Source of the DNA: a bacterium
GTDB lineage: Bacteria; Bacteroidota; Bacteroidia; Bacteroidales; Muribaculaceae
DNA length: 64,000 nt
Assembly: GCA_004563195.1 (NCBI GenBank)
Contig: SFTJ01000003.1
Span: 62,001-126,000, forward strand
Direction of reading: 5' to 3'
A program made the position numbers and the translations under genes. This document shows positions 1 to 8,390 of this stretch, in pieces. The notes beneath the pieces were generated by a model. That model had not been told where the DNA came from and ran no database searches. It was given only the letters and a program-made list of their open reading frames with translations. How positions within the stretch are numbered: the stretch's first letter is position 1; every line of letters starts with the position of its first letter.

Positions 1-155
1 ATTTATGGGAATAAAATAGTGTGATATTGCCAATTTTGGCGCTAATGGTCAGTCTATTTGGAATTTTATTGCTAAATTTGTAAGATTTTTGATAGATAGG
101 CAGTTTATGCCTGAAATTTAACCAAAAGGCGAAAATAAAAACAACATAAAGCTTT

Positions 156-2618
156 ATGAATATATCATATAAATGGTTGAAACGCTATCTCGATTTCGAC
201 CTTACGCCCGAAGAGGTGTCGGCAGCGCTCACCTCGCTCGGTTTGGAAACCGATTGTGTGGAGAAAGTAGAAACTATCAAGGGCGGCTTGGCAGGCTTGG
301 TGGTTGGCAAAGTGCTCACTTGTGTAGACCACCCCGATAGCGACCACCTACACATCACCACCGTTGACCTCGGCGACGGCGAAGCCACTCAAATAGTGTG
401 CGGTGCTCCTAATGTGGCTGCCGGACAGAAGGTGATAGTGGCTACTATTGGCACCAAACTCTACGATGGCGACCAGGAATTTGTAATCAAAAAATCGAAA
501 ATACGCGGAGTGGAATCGCGTGGCATGATTTGCGCCGAAGATGAGATAGGCGTAGGCACAAGCCACGCCGGCATAATAGTGCTGCCCGACGATGTGCAAG
601 TGGGTACTCCGGCGCGCGACTACTATGGTATCGAAGACGATTATGTGATAGAGGTAGACCTCACCCCTAACCGCATAGATGGAGCTTCGCACTATGGCGT
701 GGCTCGCGACTTGGCTGCGTGGCTCAAGCAAAACGGCAAAAAAGGTGTGCTCAGCAAGCCATCGGTCGAAGGCTATAAGGCCGACCGTGCCGACGGCGCC
801 GTACAAGTGACAGTGGAAAATGCCGAGGCTTGCCCGCGCTATTGTGGCGTGACCATTCGCAACGTGAAAGTGGCTGAAAGCCCCAAGTGGCTCAAGGACC
901 TCTTGCTCACCATTGGTCAGCGTCCTATCAACAACATAGTGGATATCACCAACTTTGTGCTTCTCGGACTCAACCAACCGTTGCACTGCTTCGACCTTGC
1001 CAAGATAAAAGGCGAAAAAGTGGTGGTGAAGACATGCGCCGAAGGCACTAAGTTTGTCACCCTCGATGGCGTGGAACGCACCCTCACCGAGCGCGACCTT
1101 ATGATATGCAATGCCGAAGAGCCTATGTGCATAGGCGGCGTGTTCGGAGGCCTCGATAGCGGCGTTACCGAAGCCACTACCGACATCTTCCTCGAATCGG
1201 CTTATTTCCACCCCACTTGGATTCGCAAGTCGGCTCGCCGATTTGCCCTCAACACCGACGCCTCGTTCCGCTTTGAGCGCGGCATCGACCCCAATGCCGT
1301 GGTCTACAACCTCAAGGTGGCTGCAATGCTCATCAAGGAAGTGGCAGGCGGCGAAATCTGCGGCGATATAGTCGACATCAAGAATCAGGAATTCCCCGAC
1401 TTCGCCGTAGAACTCAGCTACGACTACGTCAACAACCTCATAGGCAAGAACATAGGCAAGGACACCATCAAGAGCATCCTCTCGAGCCTCGAAATGCAGA
1501 TAGTGGAAGAGACCGATGAGAAGCTCAACATCTTGGTGCCAACCTATCGCGTGGATGTGCAACGCCCATGCGACGTGGTGGAAGACATACTCCGCGTCTA
1601 CGGCTACAACAACGTGGAATTTACCAGCGCCGTGCGCAGCAACCTCTCTTCGAAGAGCGCTACCGACTTCAAAAACGATATGCAGGAACTCATATCGCAG
1701 CAACTCACTGCCATAGGTTTTAACGAGATTCTCAACAACTCGCTCACAGCACTCTCCTACTATGCCGACTGCGAGACCTATCCCGAAGCCTCTGCCGTGA
1801 AGTTGATGAACCCCTTGAGCAACGACCTCATGCTTATGCGTCAAACACTGCTCTTCGGCGGCCTCGAAAGCATAGCTCACAACGTGAACCGCCGCAGCAG
1901 CAACCTCAAGATGTATGAGTTTGGCAATATCTACCAATACGACGCCAATGCCGACAACAGCGAACGCGTGCTCGCTCGCTACAGCGAAAACACCGAACTC
2001 GGCATGTGGATTACCGGCAAGACTCACGACGGCAACTGGGCCGAAGCTCCACGCGAAACATCGGTATTCGACCTCAAGAAGATGGTGGAAGACATATTTG
2101 CACGCTTGGGCGTGAGCGAGAAAGAGCTTGTGACAAAGCAAATAAAGAACGATGTGCTTAGCCCATGCCTCGTATACGAAAACCGCGGCGGCAAGGTAAT
2201 AGCCGAATTGGGCGTTGTGGCAAGCAAGCAACTCAAGAAATTCGACATCTCGCAAGCCGTGTACTTCGCTCACATCAACTGGGACGCACTCATGAAGATG
2301 TGCGCCAAGAAGAAGGTGACATTTGCCGACCTTCCCAAGACCCAACCCGTGAAGCGCGACTTGGCACTGCTTATCGATAAGGAAGTGACATTTGCCGACA
2401 TCAAGCGCGTGGTGACACAAACCGAAAAGCGCTTGCTGCGCGATGTGACCCTCTTCGACGTCTACGAAGGCAAGAACCTCGAAGCCGGCAAGAAGTCGTA
2501 TGCCATCAGCATCACCCTTCAAGACGACCAAAACACGCTTCAAGACAAGCAGATAGATGCTACGATGAACAAAATCATCGCCAACCTCGAGAAGCAAGTA
2601 GGCGCCAAGCTACGCTAA
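156..2618 (+). CDS. pheT: Phenylalanyl-tRNA synthetase beta subunit
   Basis: Beta chain of the cytosolic alpha2beta2 enzyme that charges tRNA-Phe; at 820 aa it has the usual bacterial length. Visible domains in order: an EMAP-type tRNA-binding domain (about residues 40-150, with VVGKVLTCVDHPDSDHLHI), the B3/B4 editing region (about 210-385), the B5 domain (about 405-475) and a C-terminal FDX-ACB anticodon-binding domain (about 727-820, KRDLALLIDKEVTF). The ATG sits behind an A-rich leader with no clear Shine-Dalgarno, normal for this phylum. A TAAATTTG box at 73-80 could be the -7 element, but I find no well-spaced -33 box. The pheS partner is not in the window. yebC follows 104 bp downstream on the same strand. 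Confidence 0.97.
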   Translation: MNISYKWLKRYLDFDLTPEEVSAALTSLGLETDCVEKVETIKGGLAGLVVGKVLTCVDHPDSDHLHITTVDLGDGEATQIVCGAPNVAAGQKVIVATIGTKLYDGDQEFVIKKSKIRGVESRGMICAEDEIGVGTSHAGIIVLPDDVQVGTPARDYYGIEDDYVIEVDLTPNRIDGASHYGVARDLAAWLKQNGKKGVLSKPSVEGYKADRADGAVQVTVENAEACPRYCGVTIRNVKVAESPKWLKDLLLTIGQRPINNIVDITNFVLLGLNQPLHCFDLAKIKGEKVVVKTCAEGTKFVTLDGVERTLTERDLMICNAEEPMCIGGVFGGLDSGVTEATTDIFLESAYFHPTWIRKSARRFALNTDASFRFERGIDPNAVVYNLKVAAMLIKEVAGGEICGDIVDIKNQEFPDFAVELSYDYVNNLIGKNIGKDTIKSILSSLEMQIVEETDEKLNILVPTYRVDVQRPCDVVEDILRVYGYNNVEFTSAVRSNLSSKSATDFKNDMQELISQQLTAIGFNEILNNSLTALSYYADCETYPEASAVKLMNPLSNDLMLMRQTLLFGGLESIAHNVNRRSSNLKMYEFGNIYQYDANADNSERVLARYSENTELGMWITGKTHDGNWAEAPRETSVFDLKKMVEDIFARLGVSEKELVTKQIKNDVLSPCLVYENRGGKVIAELGVVASKQLKKFDISQAVYFAHINWDALMKMCAKKKVTFADLPKTQPVKRDLALLIDKEVTFADIKRVVTQTEKRLLRDVTLFDVYEGKNLEAGKKSYAISITLQDDQNTLQDKQIDATMNKIIANLEKQVGAKLR

Positions 2619-2722
2619 AGCCCGGCTGGCGGCACTCGGCATAGCAAGCAAAAACATCAAAAAAAGAGACAGAAAAAACGAAAATAGAAACAACAATAAA
2701 AAGTAATTAATTACACATTTTT

Positions 2723-3457
2723 ATGGGAAGAGCGTTTGAATATCGCAAAGCGCGCATTATGGCGCGTAACAGCAAGAACAGTAAAGCATTTTCTAAGTTC
2801 AGCAAGGAAATCACCATGTGCGTAAAGTCGGGTGGTGGAGATCCTGATACCAACAGCCGCCTCCGCACCCTCATCGCATCGGCCAAGTCGGCAGGTATGC
2901 CTAAGGATACCATCGACCGCGCCATCAAGAAAGCCACCGACAAGGACACCAGCGACTACAAGGAAGTGACCTACGAAGGTTACGGCCCATTCGGCATCGC
3001 CATCTTCGTGGAAGCCGCTACCGACAACAACACTCGCACCGTGGCCAATGTGCGCAGCTACTTCAATAAGTTTGGCGGCACTCTCGGCACTCAAGGCTCG
3101 CTCTCGTTTGTATTCACCCGCAAAGCTGTGTTCACCGTAGGCGCTAAGGACGGCGTTGATATGGACGAACTCGAATTGGAACTCATCGACTTCGGCGTTG
3201 ACGAACTCTTCCACGACACCGAAGAAAACACCATCGTGGCTCAAGGCGACCCCGAATGCTACGCTCAACTGCAACAATACTTCGAAGAAAACGGCTTCGA
3301 AATCAAGAGCGCCGAATTTATCCGCATCGCCAACGACTTCAAGGAAGTAACTGAAGAGCAACGCGAAACCCTCAACAAACTTCTCGATAAGTTCGACGAG
3401 GACGAAGACGTTACTGCAGTATACCACAACATCAAAGAAGACGGCGACGAAGAATAA
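2723..3457 (+). CDS. YebC/PmpR-family protein (TACO1-like)
   Basis: A 244-aa YebC/TACO1-family protein. The family was long called transcriptional regulators; members are now also linked to translation through difficult peptide stretches. The N-terminus MGRAFEYRKARIMARNSKNS is a Bacteroidetes version of the family start, followed by KEITMCVKSGGGDPDTNSRL and the conserved YEGYGPFGIAIFVEAATDNN, and by the acidic C-terminus expected. It follows pheT in the same direction and is closed by a strong terminator, so the two may be co-transcribed. Whether it binds DNA or ribosomes cannot be read from the sequence. Confidence 0.93.
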   Translation: MGRAFEYRKARIMARNSKNSKAFSKFSKEITMCVKSGGGDPDTNSRLRTLIASAKSAGMPKDTIDRAIKKATDKDTSDYKEVTYEGYGPFGIAIFVEAATDNNTRTVANVRSYFNKFGGTLGTQGSLSFVFTRKAVFTVGAKDGVDMDELELELIDFGVDELFHDTEENTIVAQGDPECYAQLQQYFEENGFEIKSAEFIRIANDFKEVTEEQRETLNKLLDKFDEDEDVTAVYHNIKEDGDEE

Positions 3458-3486
3458 TCTTACATCGCATTCTCAAGAATATCATC

Positions 3487-3524
3487 CACATCCCGCAGGC
3501 ACACCCCGCGGGATGTGTTTTTTT
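3487..3524 (+). terminator. Rho-independent terminator after yebC
   Basis: A perfect 10-bp stem (CACATCCCGC at 3487-3496 with GCGGGATGTG at 3508-3517) is followed by a run of seven T. Confidence 0.88.
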
Positions 3525-3627
3525 GCCCAAAAAGAGAGCCGCATCTCACATATTATGAAAATTCGGCAACTGCCCGGCCCATCAAGAAGCTGATAGAAAC
3601 CCACCTATCCACACACGCTGCAATTCG

Positions 3628-3663
3628 TCCGACATGTCCGACGGGTCTGACGGGTCCGACCTC
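3628..3663. repeat. 9-bp-period GTCCGACNN repeat, copy 1
   Basis: Four tandem 9-bp units of the form GTCCGAC plus two variable bases (third unit GTCTGAC). The same motif recurs, mostly in the opposite orientation, at 24036-24070 and 39124-39150, always between genes. Confidence 0.75.
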
Positions 3664-3688
3664 GCCGAAATAATCCGCTGACCCCTCC

Positions 3689-3796
3689 TAACCGCGGCGC
3701 AGCCGCCATATAACCGCAACGAAGTTGCCGAATAACCGCATCACCAAAAGGTGATGCTTACTAACCGCGGCAAAGCCGCTAAAAAACTGCCGCGGT
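3689..3796. repeat. Ordered hairpin array A (four hairpins)
   Basis: Consecutive short hairpins, each introduced by TAACC: GCGGC-GCA-GCCGC, GCAAC-GAA-GTTGC, GCATCACC-AAAA-GGTGATGC and GCGGC-AAA-GCCGC. Stems are perfect. The same three hairpin types occur at 22201-22378 and 50622-50815. No ORF spans the array. Confidence 0.85.
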
Positions 3797-3802
3797 ATTA
3801 TT

Positions 3803-3886
3803 AAACACAGATTAACACGAACATAGCACGAATAAACACAATAATGTGGGAATCCGTACTTAATTCTGTGAAAATCCGTGTTAACC
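3803..3886. repeat. Dispersed repeat with GTGAAAATCCGTGTTAA core, copy 1
   Basis: Just after array A lies an AT-rich segment with AATCCGTACTTAATTC followed by TGTGAAAATCCGTGTTAA. Almost the same text occurs at 50285-50335, again beside a hairpin array. No coding potential is seen. The rest of the 3458-3976 gap holds only the yebC terminator and the 9-bp repeat. Confidence 0.65.
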
Positions 3887-3976
3887 ATCGCATCTGCTGA
3901 ATTTTTCGCTATATCTGCTTGCAATTATGGAAAATACTGCCTAAATTTGAGAAAACGAACCTTAACATCGGAGCTC

Positions 3977-4063
3977 ATGAACATTCGTCGTTACATAACT
4001 GCTCTTTTGCTGCTGTTCGGCTGCATTATATCACTGTCGGCTGCGACTGTGCTTTACGCCTAG
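3977..4063 (+). pseudogene. 28-codon signal-peptide-like remnant
   Basis: A short ORF reading MNIRRYITALLLLFGCIISL and ending after 28 codons. It has the layout of a Sec signal peptide (basic start, hydrophobic core, small residues) with no mature protein. I take it as the 5' scrap of a lost exported protein, possibly the large Rhs protein whose C-terminal piece lies at 4832-5269. It could also be an untranslated accident. Confidence 0.35.
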
Positions 4064-4141
4064 ATAATGATTCAAAAACTAATGGATTTCGAATTATCAA
4101 AAAACAAATATACCATGTTCCGAAAAATAAATATTATCAAT

Positions 4142-4804
4142 ATGAAGGTAGCAAAGCATCTAATTAGTTTATTCTTGATTCTGTTCTGTATTACTATTAA
4201 TAGTTTTGGAGTAGAAAAAGGATATCGTGATACGGGTAAGACTTTCTATAAGACAGACTCAAGGTCTATTAAGACATTGAACTTAAACGGCAATCCTACA
4301 TTTGATAGAATTGCTGAGCAAATTCTATGTGTTAAAGAAAGACTTCCAAAATGTTATTGGCGCAGTTTTAAGTATCCTGACATAAGTTTTTATTATCCGG
4401 ATTCAATTATACAATCCGATAGTACACTGTATTTAGAAAATATCCGCACCCCGATAAGTAAAGAAGATTTGGAACATTTATTAAAAGGAGAGAAAGTGTC
4501 TCAAAAGGTTATGATATGTATTCTTCCGAGTAATATACCTAATTATGGTCATTCTATAATATTAACTACTCGTTATAATTTTCAAGTTGATGAAGAAGTT
4601 TATAACCTGCTAAAACAATTGTATACTTTTAAAAGGAAAACTTATTCTTATAAACACCGCTATAAGATTTATACAAATGGTACTGATACAATATCAAAGC
4701 CCACTATTGCTGTGTGTTGGGGTGCGGAACTGAGATTATTATACAATGAGGATTCTACTATAAGATTATATTCGTATGATTGCACTGATATGTTTACATT
4801 CTAA
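4142..4804 (+). CDS. AT-rich exported hypothetical protein
   Basis: I do not recognise the family. The ORF can be read from 4067, but the ATG at 4142 begins a good signal peptide (MKVAKHLISLFLILFCITIN, then SFG before the mature part), so this start is preferred and gives 220 aa. The mature protein is rich in Tyr, Lys and Ile, has no repeats or membrane segments, and has a few scattered Cys. The gene is clearly richer in A+T than the housekeeping genes nearby and sits between a signal-peptide scrap and an Rhs fragment. That suggests horizontally acquired cargo of a polymorphic-toxin locus, perhaps an exported immunity or accessory protein. Function unknown. Confidence 0.6.
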   Translation: MKVAKHLISLFLILFCITINSFGVEKGYRDTGKTFYKTDSRSIKTLNLNGNPTFDRIAEQILCVKERLPKCYWRSFKYPDISFYYPDSIIQSDSTLYLENIRTPISKEDLEHLLKGEKVSQKVMICILPSNIPNYGHSIILTTRYNFQVDEEVYNLLKQLYTFKRKTYSYKHRYKIYTNGTDTISKPTIAVCWGAELRLLYNEDSTIRLYSYDCTDMFTF

Positions 4805-4831
4805 TAGGACTATACTGAATATCATATATTG

Positions 4832-5269
4832 ATGAAACGATATCTTTGCATATTATTCTTGTTGTTCGATTGCTTCATCTTTCGGGGTGACTATGTGTCG
4901 GCATTTGGTGCCGACCGCCTTGTGGAGGCGGTTTATACCGGCGCAGGCGATTTCTCAGCTGCTTATACCTACGATGCCAACGGCAATATGACGCGAGACC
5001 TCAATAAAGGTATCTCGAATATCACCTACAATTTGCTAAACTTGCCGGGAGAAATCACATTCTCCGATGGCAGGAAGGTAAAATATATCTACACAGCCGA
5101 CGGGGCAAAGGTTCGCACTACATATTTTGATGCAACAGGCAGCCAGACGCTGCAAATCGACTATCTGGGCAACTATATCCTCCTCAATGGCGTTGTAGAC
5201 CGCATTTTGACCCCATCGGGCTACATCAAAAACGATACCGTTTACAGCTATGTAAAAAAGGGAAAATGA
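4832..5269 (+). pseudogene. Rhs/YD-repeat protein fragment
   Basis: A 145-aa piece with a signal-peptide-like start (MKRYLCILFLLFDCFIFRGD) followed directly by C-terminal Rhs/YD-repeat sequence: YTYDANGNMTRDLNKGI, ITYNLLNLPGEITFSDGRK and YIYTADGAKVRTTYFD. Intact Rhs proteins are well over 1000 aa and end in a conserved core plus a variable toxin. Here the long shell and the toxin domain are both missing, so the reading frame is a deletion product or displaced tip. The immunity-like gene 100 bp downstream fits its being the stub of a contact-dependent toxin locus. An upstream in-frame TTG at 4829 exists but the ATG is preferred. Confidence 0.7.
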
Positions 5270-5368
5270 TATCAAAAATTCAGATTCAAAAATCAACGAT
5301 TTGTATTCAAATAGCTTTCCATCAGATAACACTTTTGTAGAAGTTAAACAAATAAAATTAATACGACA

Positions 5369-6166
5369 ATGAGATATTATTGCATGCGGCCTGATTTCAG
5401 GAAGGAAATCACAGGCGAGATATATCCACAAATACAAGAATACTACAACTTGGACTATTCGGAAAAAGGGCATCTTTTCACAGCGCATTTAGTTCATACT
5501 TATAATGCTACTTTTGTTAATAGGAGTAGATATTATGACAAAATCTATAGCAAATATCCAAGCAGGAGAGACTCATTAGAGGGCCTAAAATTACATTCTT
5601 GGTCAAAGCCTTCAGATGTAATCAGCTGTGCAATGGTGGACGAACCTCACTTGGTTGTAAGCAAAAAGTTTACTGAATTGCTGAAAACATGTGATGTGTC
5701 TAAATATCACATTAATAAGGCCACTATTTATTGGCGTAAAAAACTAATTTCGGATTATTACATTTTTTATCTTTTAAAATTAAAAGAATTTTTACCATAT
5801 GTTGACCTTGAAAAAAGTGAGTTTTGTACATATAAGAATGTAACACAACATATGGATTACACTTTTGAAGGAGATTTTGTAGAAAGTTTTAATTGTAGGT
5901 CGGAGAAGGAATTATTGAATGTAAGAAATCATAAACCGAAAAACTTTGAAAAAGACGTAGAGTACAAAACATTTTGTAGTAAAGTGTATCTACGAAATAC
6001 GTTGCCTGAAAATAGGGACATTCTAATCTTGTCGTTTATACCTTACGTCAAATACTACAAAGCTTTCTCTTACTGCTATAGCGAAAGATTTGTTGAGAAG
6101 TTCTTAAGTAGTGGACTTACCGGTGTTGAGTTTGAGCTCATCGATGAATTATTTGTCGATGAGTGA
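5369..6166 (+). CDS. Putative DUF1629/Imm11-like immunity protein
   Basis: A 265-aa soluble protein with no signal peptide. The central stretch (VVSKKFTELLKTCDVSKYHI, then YYIFYLLKL) and the C-terminal SERFVEKFLSSGLTGVEFEL resemble the pattern of DUF1629/Imm11-type immunity proteins, which neutralise toxin tips of Rhs or contact-dependent systems in the cytoplasm. This is recalled pattern similarity, not a search result. It is AT-rich and directly follows an Rhs fragment, the normal place for an immunity gene. With no toxin domain left nearby, it would be an orphan immunity gene protecting against attacks by relatives. Confidence 0.5.
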   Translation: MRYYCMRPDFRKEITGEIYPQIQEYYNLDYSEKGHLFTAHLVHTYNATFVNRSRYYDKIYSKYPSRRDSLEGLKLHSWSKPSDVISCAMVDEPHLVVSKKFTELLKTCDVSKYHINKATIYWRKKLISDYYIFYLLKLKEFLPYVDLEKSEFCTYKNVTQHMDYTFEGDFVESFNCRSEKELLNVRNHKPKNFEKDVEYKTFCSKVYLRNTLPENRDILILSFIPYVKYYKAFSYCYSERFVEKFLSSGLTGVEFELIDELFVDE

Positions 6167-6419
6167 TTAAGTCGGTGTGAGGTTATCTGCTCCGAGGTTA
6201 TATTAACGTGAGTTTGACGAAAATAACTAAAAGATAGTGAACCGGTTATCGATTTCTCGTTTCAACTAAAGCATTGGTTTTTCGGGAAAAAGCAATAGGC
6301 GGAGATGCCATACATAAGGTTATTTACGAAGTTATGAAACAATAGGCGCCTCGAGTGCTCCGCATTGTGCCAATCCGTGCCAAATCTCACGCCTTTAGAT
6401 GCAAATCATGGCTGCCGAT

Positions 6420-6462
6420 AACACAAGAGGCCTCACCTACGTTGGTGAAGCCTCTCGATGCT
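6420..6462 (-). terminator. Hairpin terminator after serS
   Basis: GAGGC-C-TCACC pairs with GGTGA-A-GCCTC around a short loop (one mismatch), 25-60 bp past the serS stop. The trailing T-run on the minus strand is weak. The remaining 6167-6420 gap shows nothing recognisable. Confidence 0.6.
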
Positions 6463-6483
6463 TTATAATAACCTTAGTTGGTT

Positions 6484-7788
6484 TTAGTCGATAATATCGA
6501 ATCCGGTGTACTTCTGCAAGCACTTGGGCACGCGTATGCCTTCGGGAGTCTGGTTGTTTTCGAGAATAGCAGCCAGGATACGCGGCAAAGCAAGAGCCGA
6601 GCCGTTGAGAGTGTGGCAGAGGTGAGTTTTCTTGTCTTCACCACGATAGCGGCACTTGAGGCGGTTGGCTTGATAGGTGTCGAAGTTTGAAACCGAACTT
6701 ACTTCGAGCCAGCGGTGCTGTGCTTCGCTGTAGACTTCGAAGTCGTAGCAAAGAGCGGCTGTGAAGCTCATATCGCCGCCACAAAGGCGAAGTATGCGAT
6801 AAGGCAATTCGAGTTTCACGAGCAAGCTCTCCACGTGAGCGAGCATCTCGCGGTGCGATTGGTCGCTGTGTTCGGGAGTGTCGATGCGCACGATTTCGAT
6901 TTTAGAGAACTCGTGCAAGCGGTTGAGGCCGCGCACATCCTTGCCGTAGCTGCCGGCTTCGCGACGGAAGCACTCAGTGTAGGCGCAATTCTTGATAGGC
7001 AATTGCTTTTCGTCGAGAATCACATCGCGATAGATGTTTGTAACAGGCACTTCGGCTGTGGGAATGAGATAGAGGTTATCGAGACCGCAGTGATACATCT
7101 GGCCTTCCTTGTCGGGCAATTGGCCTGTGCCGTAGCCCGAAGCCTCGTTGACCACTGTAGGTGGCATGATTTCGGTGTAACCGGCTGCATTAGCCTCATC
7201 GAGGAAGAACTGAATGAGGGCGCGCTGCATGCGGGCACCCTTGCCGATGTAGACCGGAAAACCGGCGCCGGTTATCTTCACGCCGAGGTCGAAGTCGATA
7301 AGATTATATTTCTTGGCGAGTTCCCAGTGAGGCACCTTGGCGGCGTCGTTCACGGCATCGTGCTTCCAAGCACCCACGGTAGCCACTTCGTCGCTGAGGT
7401 TGCTCTTCACCACGAGGTTATCCTCGGCGGCGCGACCTTCAGGCACTATATCGTAAGGCATATTAGGCACAGTGAGAAGTATGGCGCGAATTTCGTCTTC
7501 GGCAGCCTTGAGACTTTCGTCGATTTGCTTGTTATTTTCCTTCAATGCAGCCACTTGAGCTTTAATAGCCTCGGCTTCGTCTTTCTTGCCCTGCTTCATG
7601 AGTCCGCCTATCTGGGCAGCCATCTTGTTGAGTTGGGCGGCTTGGTTATCGCGCTCGGCTTGAGCTGCGCGGCGCTGCTTGTCGAGTTCGATGACGCGGC
7701 GTATAGGTTGCTCGGCATCGAAATGCTTTTTAGCCAACTTTGCGATTACTTCTTCGGGGTTGGCATCGATTGCTTGTAGAGTTAGCAT
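6484..7788 (-). CDS. serS: Seryl-tRNA synthetase
   Basis: Class II synthetase charging tRNA-Ser (and the selenocysteine tRNA where present), 434 aa, normal length. The N-terminal 110 residues form the charged antiparallel coiled-coil arm that grips the long variable arm of the tRNA (RRVIELDKQRRAAQAERDNQ). Motif 2 is visible as ECFRREAGSYGKDVRGLNRL and motif 3 as NGSALALPRILAAILENNQ near the C-terminus, ending in a typical VPKCLQKYTGFDII. The gene lies 45 bp downstream of a YqeY-like gene in the same direction and probably shares its transcript. Confidence 0.97.
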   Translation of the reverse strand: MLTLQAIDANPEEVIAKLAKKHFDAEQPIRRVIELDKQRRAAQAERDNQAAQLNKMAAQIGGLMKQGKKDEAEAIKAQVAALKENNKQIDESLKAAEDEIRAILLTVPNMPYDIVPEGRAAEDNLVVKSNLSDEVATVGAWKHDAVNDAAKVPHWELAKKYNLIDFDLGVKITGAGFPVYIGKGARMQRALIQFFLDEANAAGYTEIMPPTVVNEASGYGTGQLPDKEGQMYHCGLDNLYLIPTAEVPVTNIYRDVILDEKQLPIKNCAYTECFRREAGSYGKDVRGLNRLHEFSKIEIVRIDTPEHSDQSHREMLAHVESLLVKLELPYRILRLCGGDMSFTAALCYDFEVYSEAQHRWLEVSSVSNFDTYQANRLKCRYRGEDKKTHLCHTLNGSALALPRILAAILENNQTPEGIRVPKCLQKYTGFDIID

Positions 7789-7833
7789 AATTCAGTTATT
7801 ATTTCCTTTTTTCTTGTTTTCGTAGTAGAGTGC

Positions 7834-8283
7834 TTAAGCCAGGAGTTCCTTCACCTTGGCGCTGATGGCACGACCTTCGGCCTTACCGGCAAGAGCTTTG
7901 GTGGCCACGCCCATCACTTTGCCCATATCCTTTGCCGATGTAGCTCCCACTTGAGCTATGATAGCCTTCAGGCTCTCGGTAAGCTCTTCCTCGCTGAGCT
8001 GCTTAGGCAGATATTCTTCCATAATAGCAGCCTCGGCGAGCTCGTTGGCTGCCAATTCGGGGCGATTGTTTTCTTGGTAGATAACGGCAGTGTCCTTGCG
8101 CTGCTTCACCAATTTTGCTATAATCTTAAGTGCAGCATCGTCGCTCAACTCGCCGTTGGCTCCGGGCGCTGTCTTTGCTTCGAGAAAATCTTTCTTAATG
8201 GCACGCAATGTTTCGAGGCGCACCTTGTCGCGAGCCTTCATCGCTGCAGTGATGGCACTGCTTATTTCTTCAAACATACCCAT
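7834..8283 (-). CDS. GatB/YqeY domain protein
   Basis: A 149-aa YqeY-family protein, made of the helical domain also found at the C-terminus of the GatB/GatE amidotransferase subunits. The family signature is clear: FEEISSAITAAMKARDKVRL, then LRAIKKDFLEAKT, EYLPKQLSEEEL and the C-terminal KDMGKVMGVATKALAGKAEG. The stand-alone family is thought to act near tRNA metabolism but its exact role is not settled; the neighbouring serS agrees with that. It is divergent from the pseudouridine synthase gene at 8391. A CAAAATTA at 8328-8335 could be its -7 box read on the minus strand. Confidence 0.92.
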   Translation of the reverse strand: MGMFEEISSAITAAMKARDKVRLETLRAIKKDFLEAKTAPGANGELSDDAALKIIAKLVKQRKDTAVIYQENNRPELAANELAEAAIMEEYLPKQLSEEELTESLKAIIAQVGATSAKDMGKVMGVATKALAGKAEGRAISAKVKELLA

Positions 8284-8390
8284 AGTGGTTTTTCCTTCCT
8301 TTTTTAGTTATTTCGTTATATAGACCACAAAATTACGAAATAATTGTAGAAATTCAGTAACTTTGCATACTATTTTCTAAGTAATTGATT

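Noticed and set aside
61..155. Complete promoter before pheT
   Set aside because: TAAATTTG at 73-80 is good, but no TTG lies 19-21 bp upstream.
348..2597. 749-codon open frame antisense to pheT (and similar long antisense frames elsewhere, e.g. 28818-30389, 6715-7779, 54802-56172)
   Set aside because: They mirror the strong codon bias of the sense genes, have His/Val/Ala-rich composition and no family features.
3689..3796. Hairpin array as a CRISPR
   Set aside because: Repeats are palindromes of three kinds with almost no spacers, and no cas genes are present.
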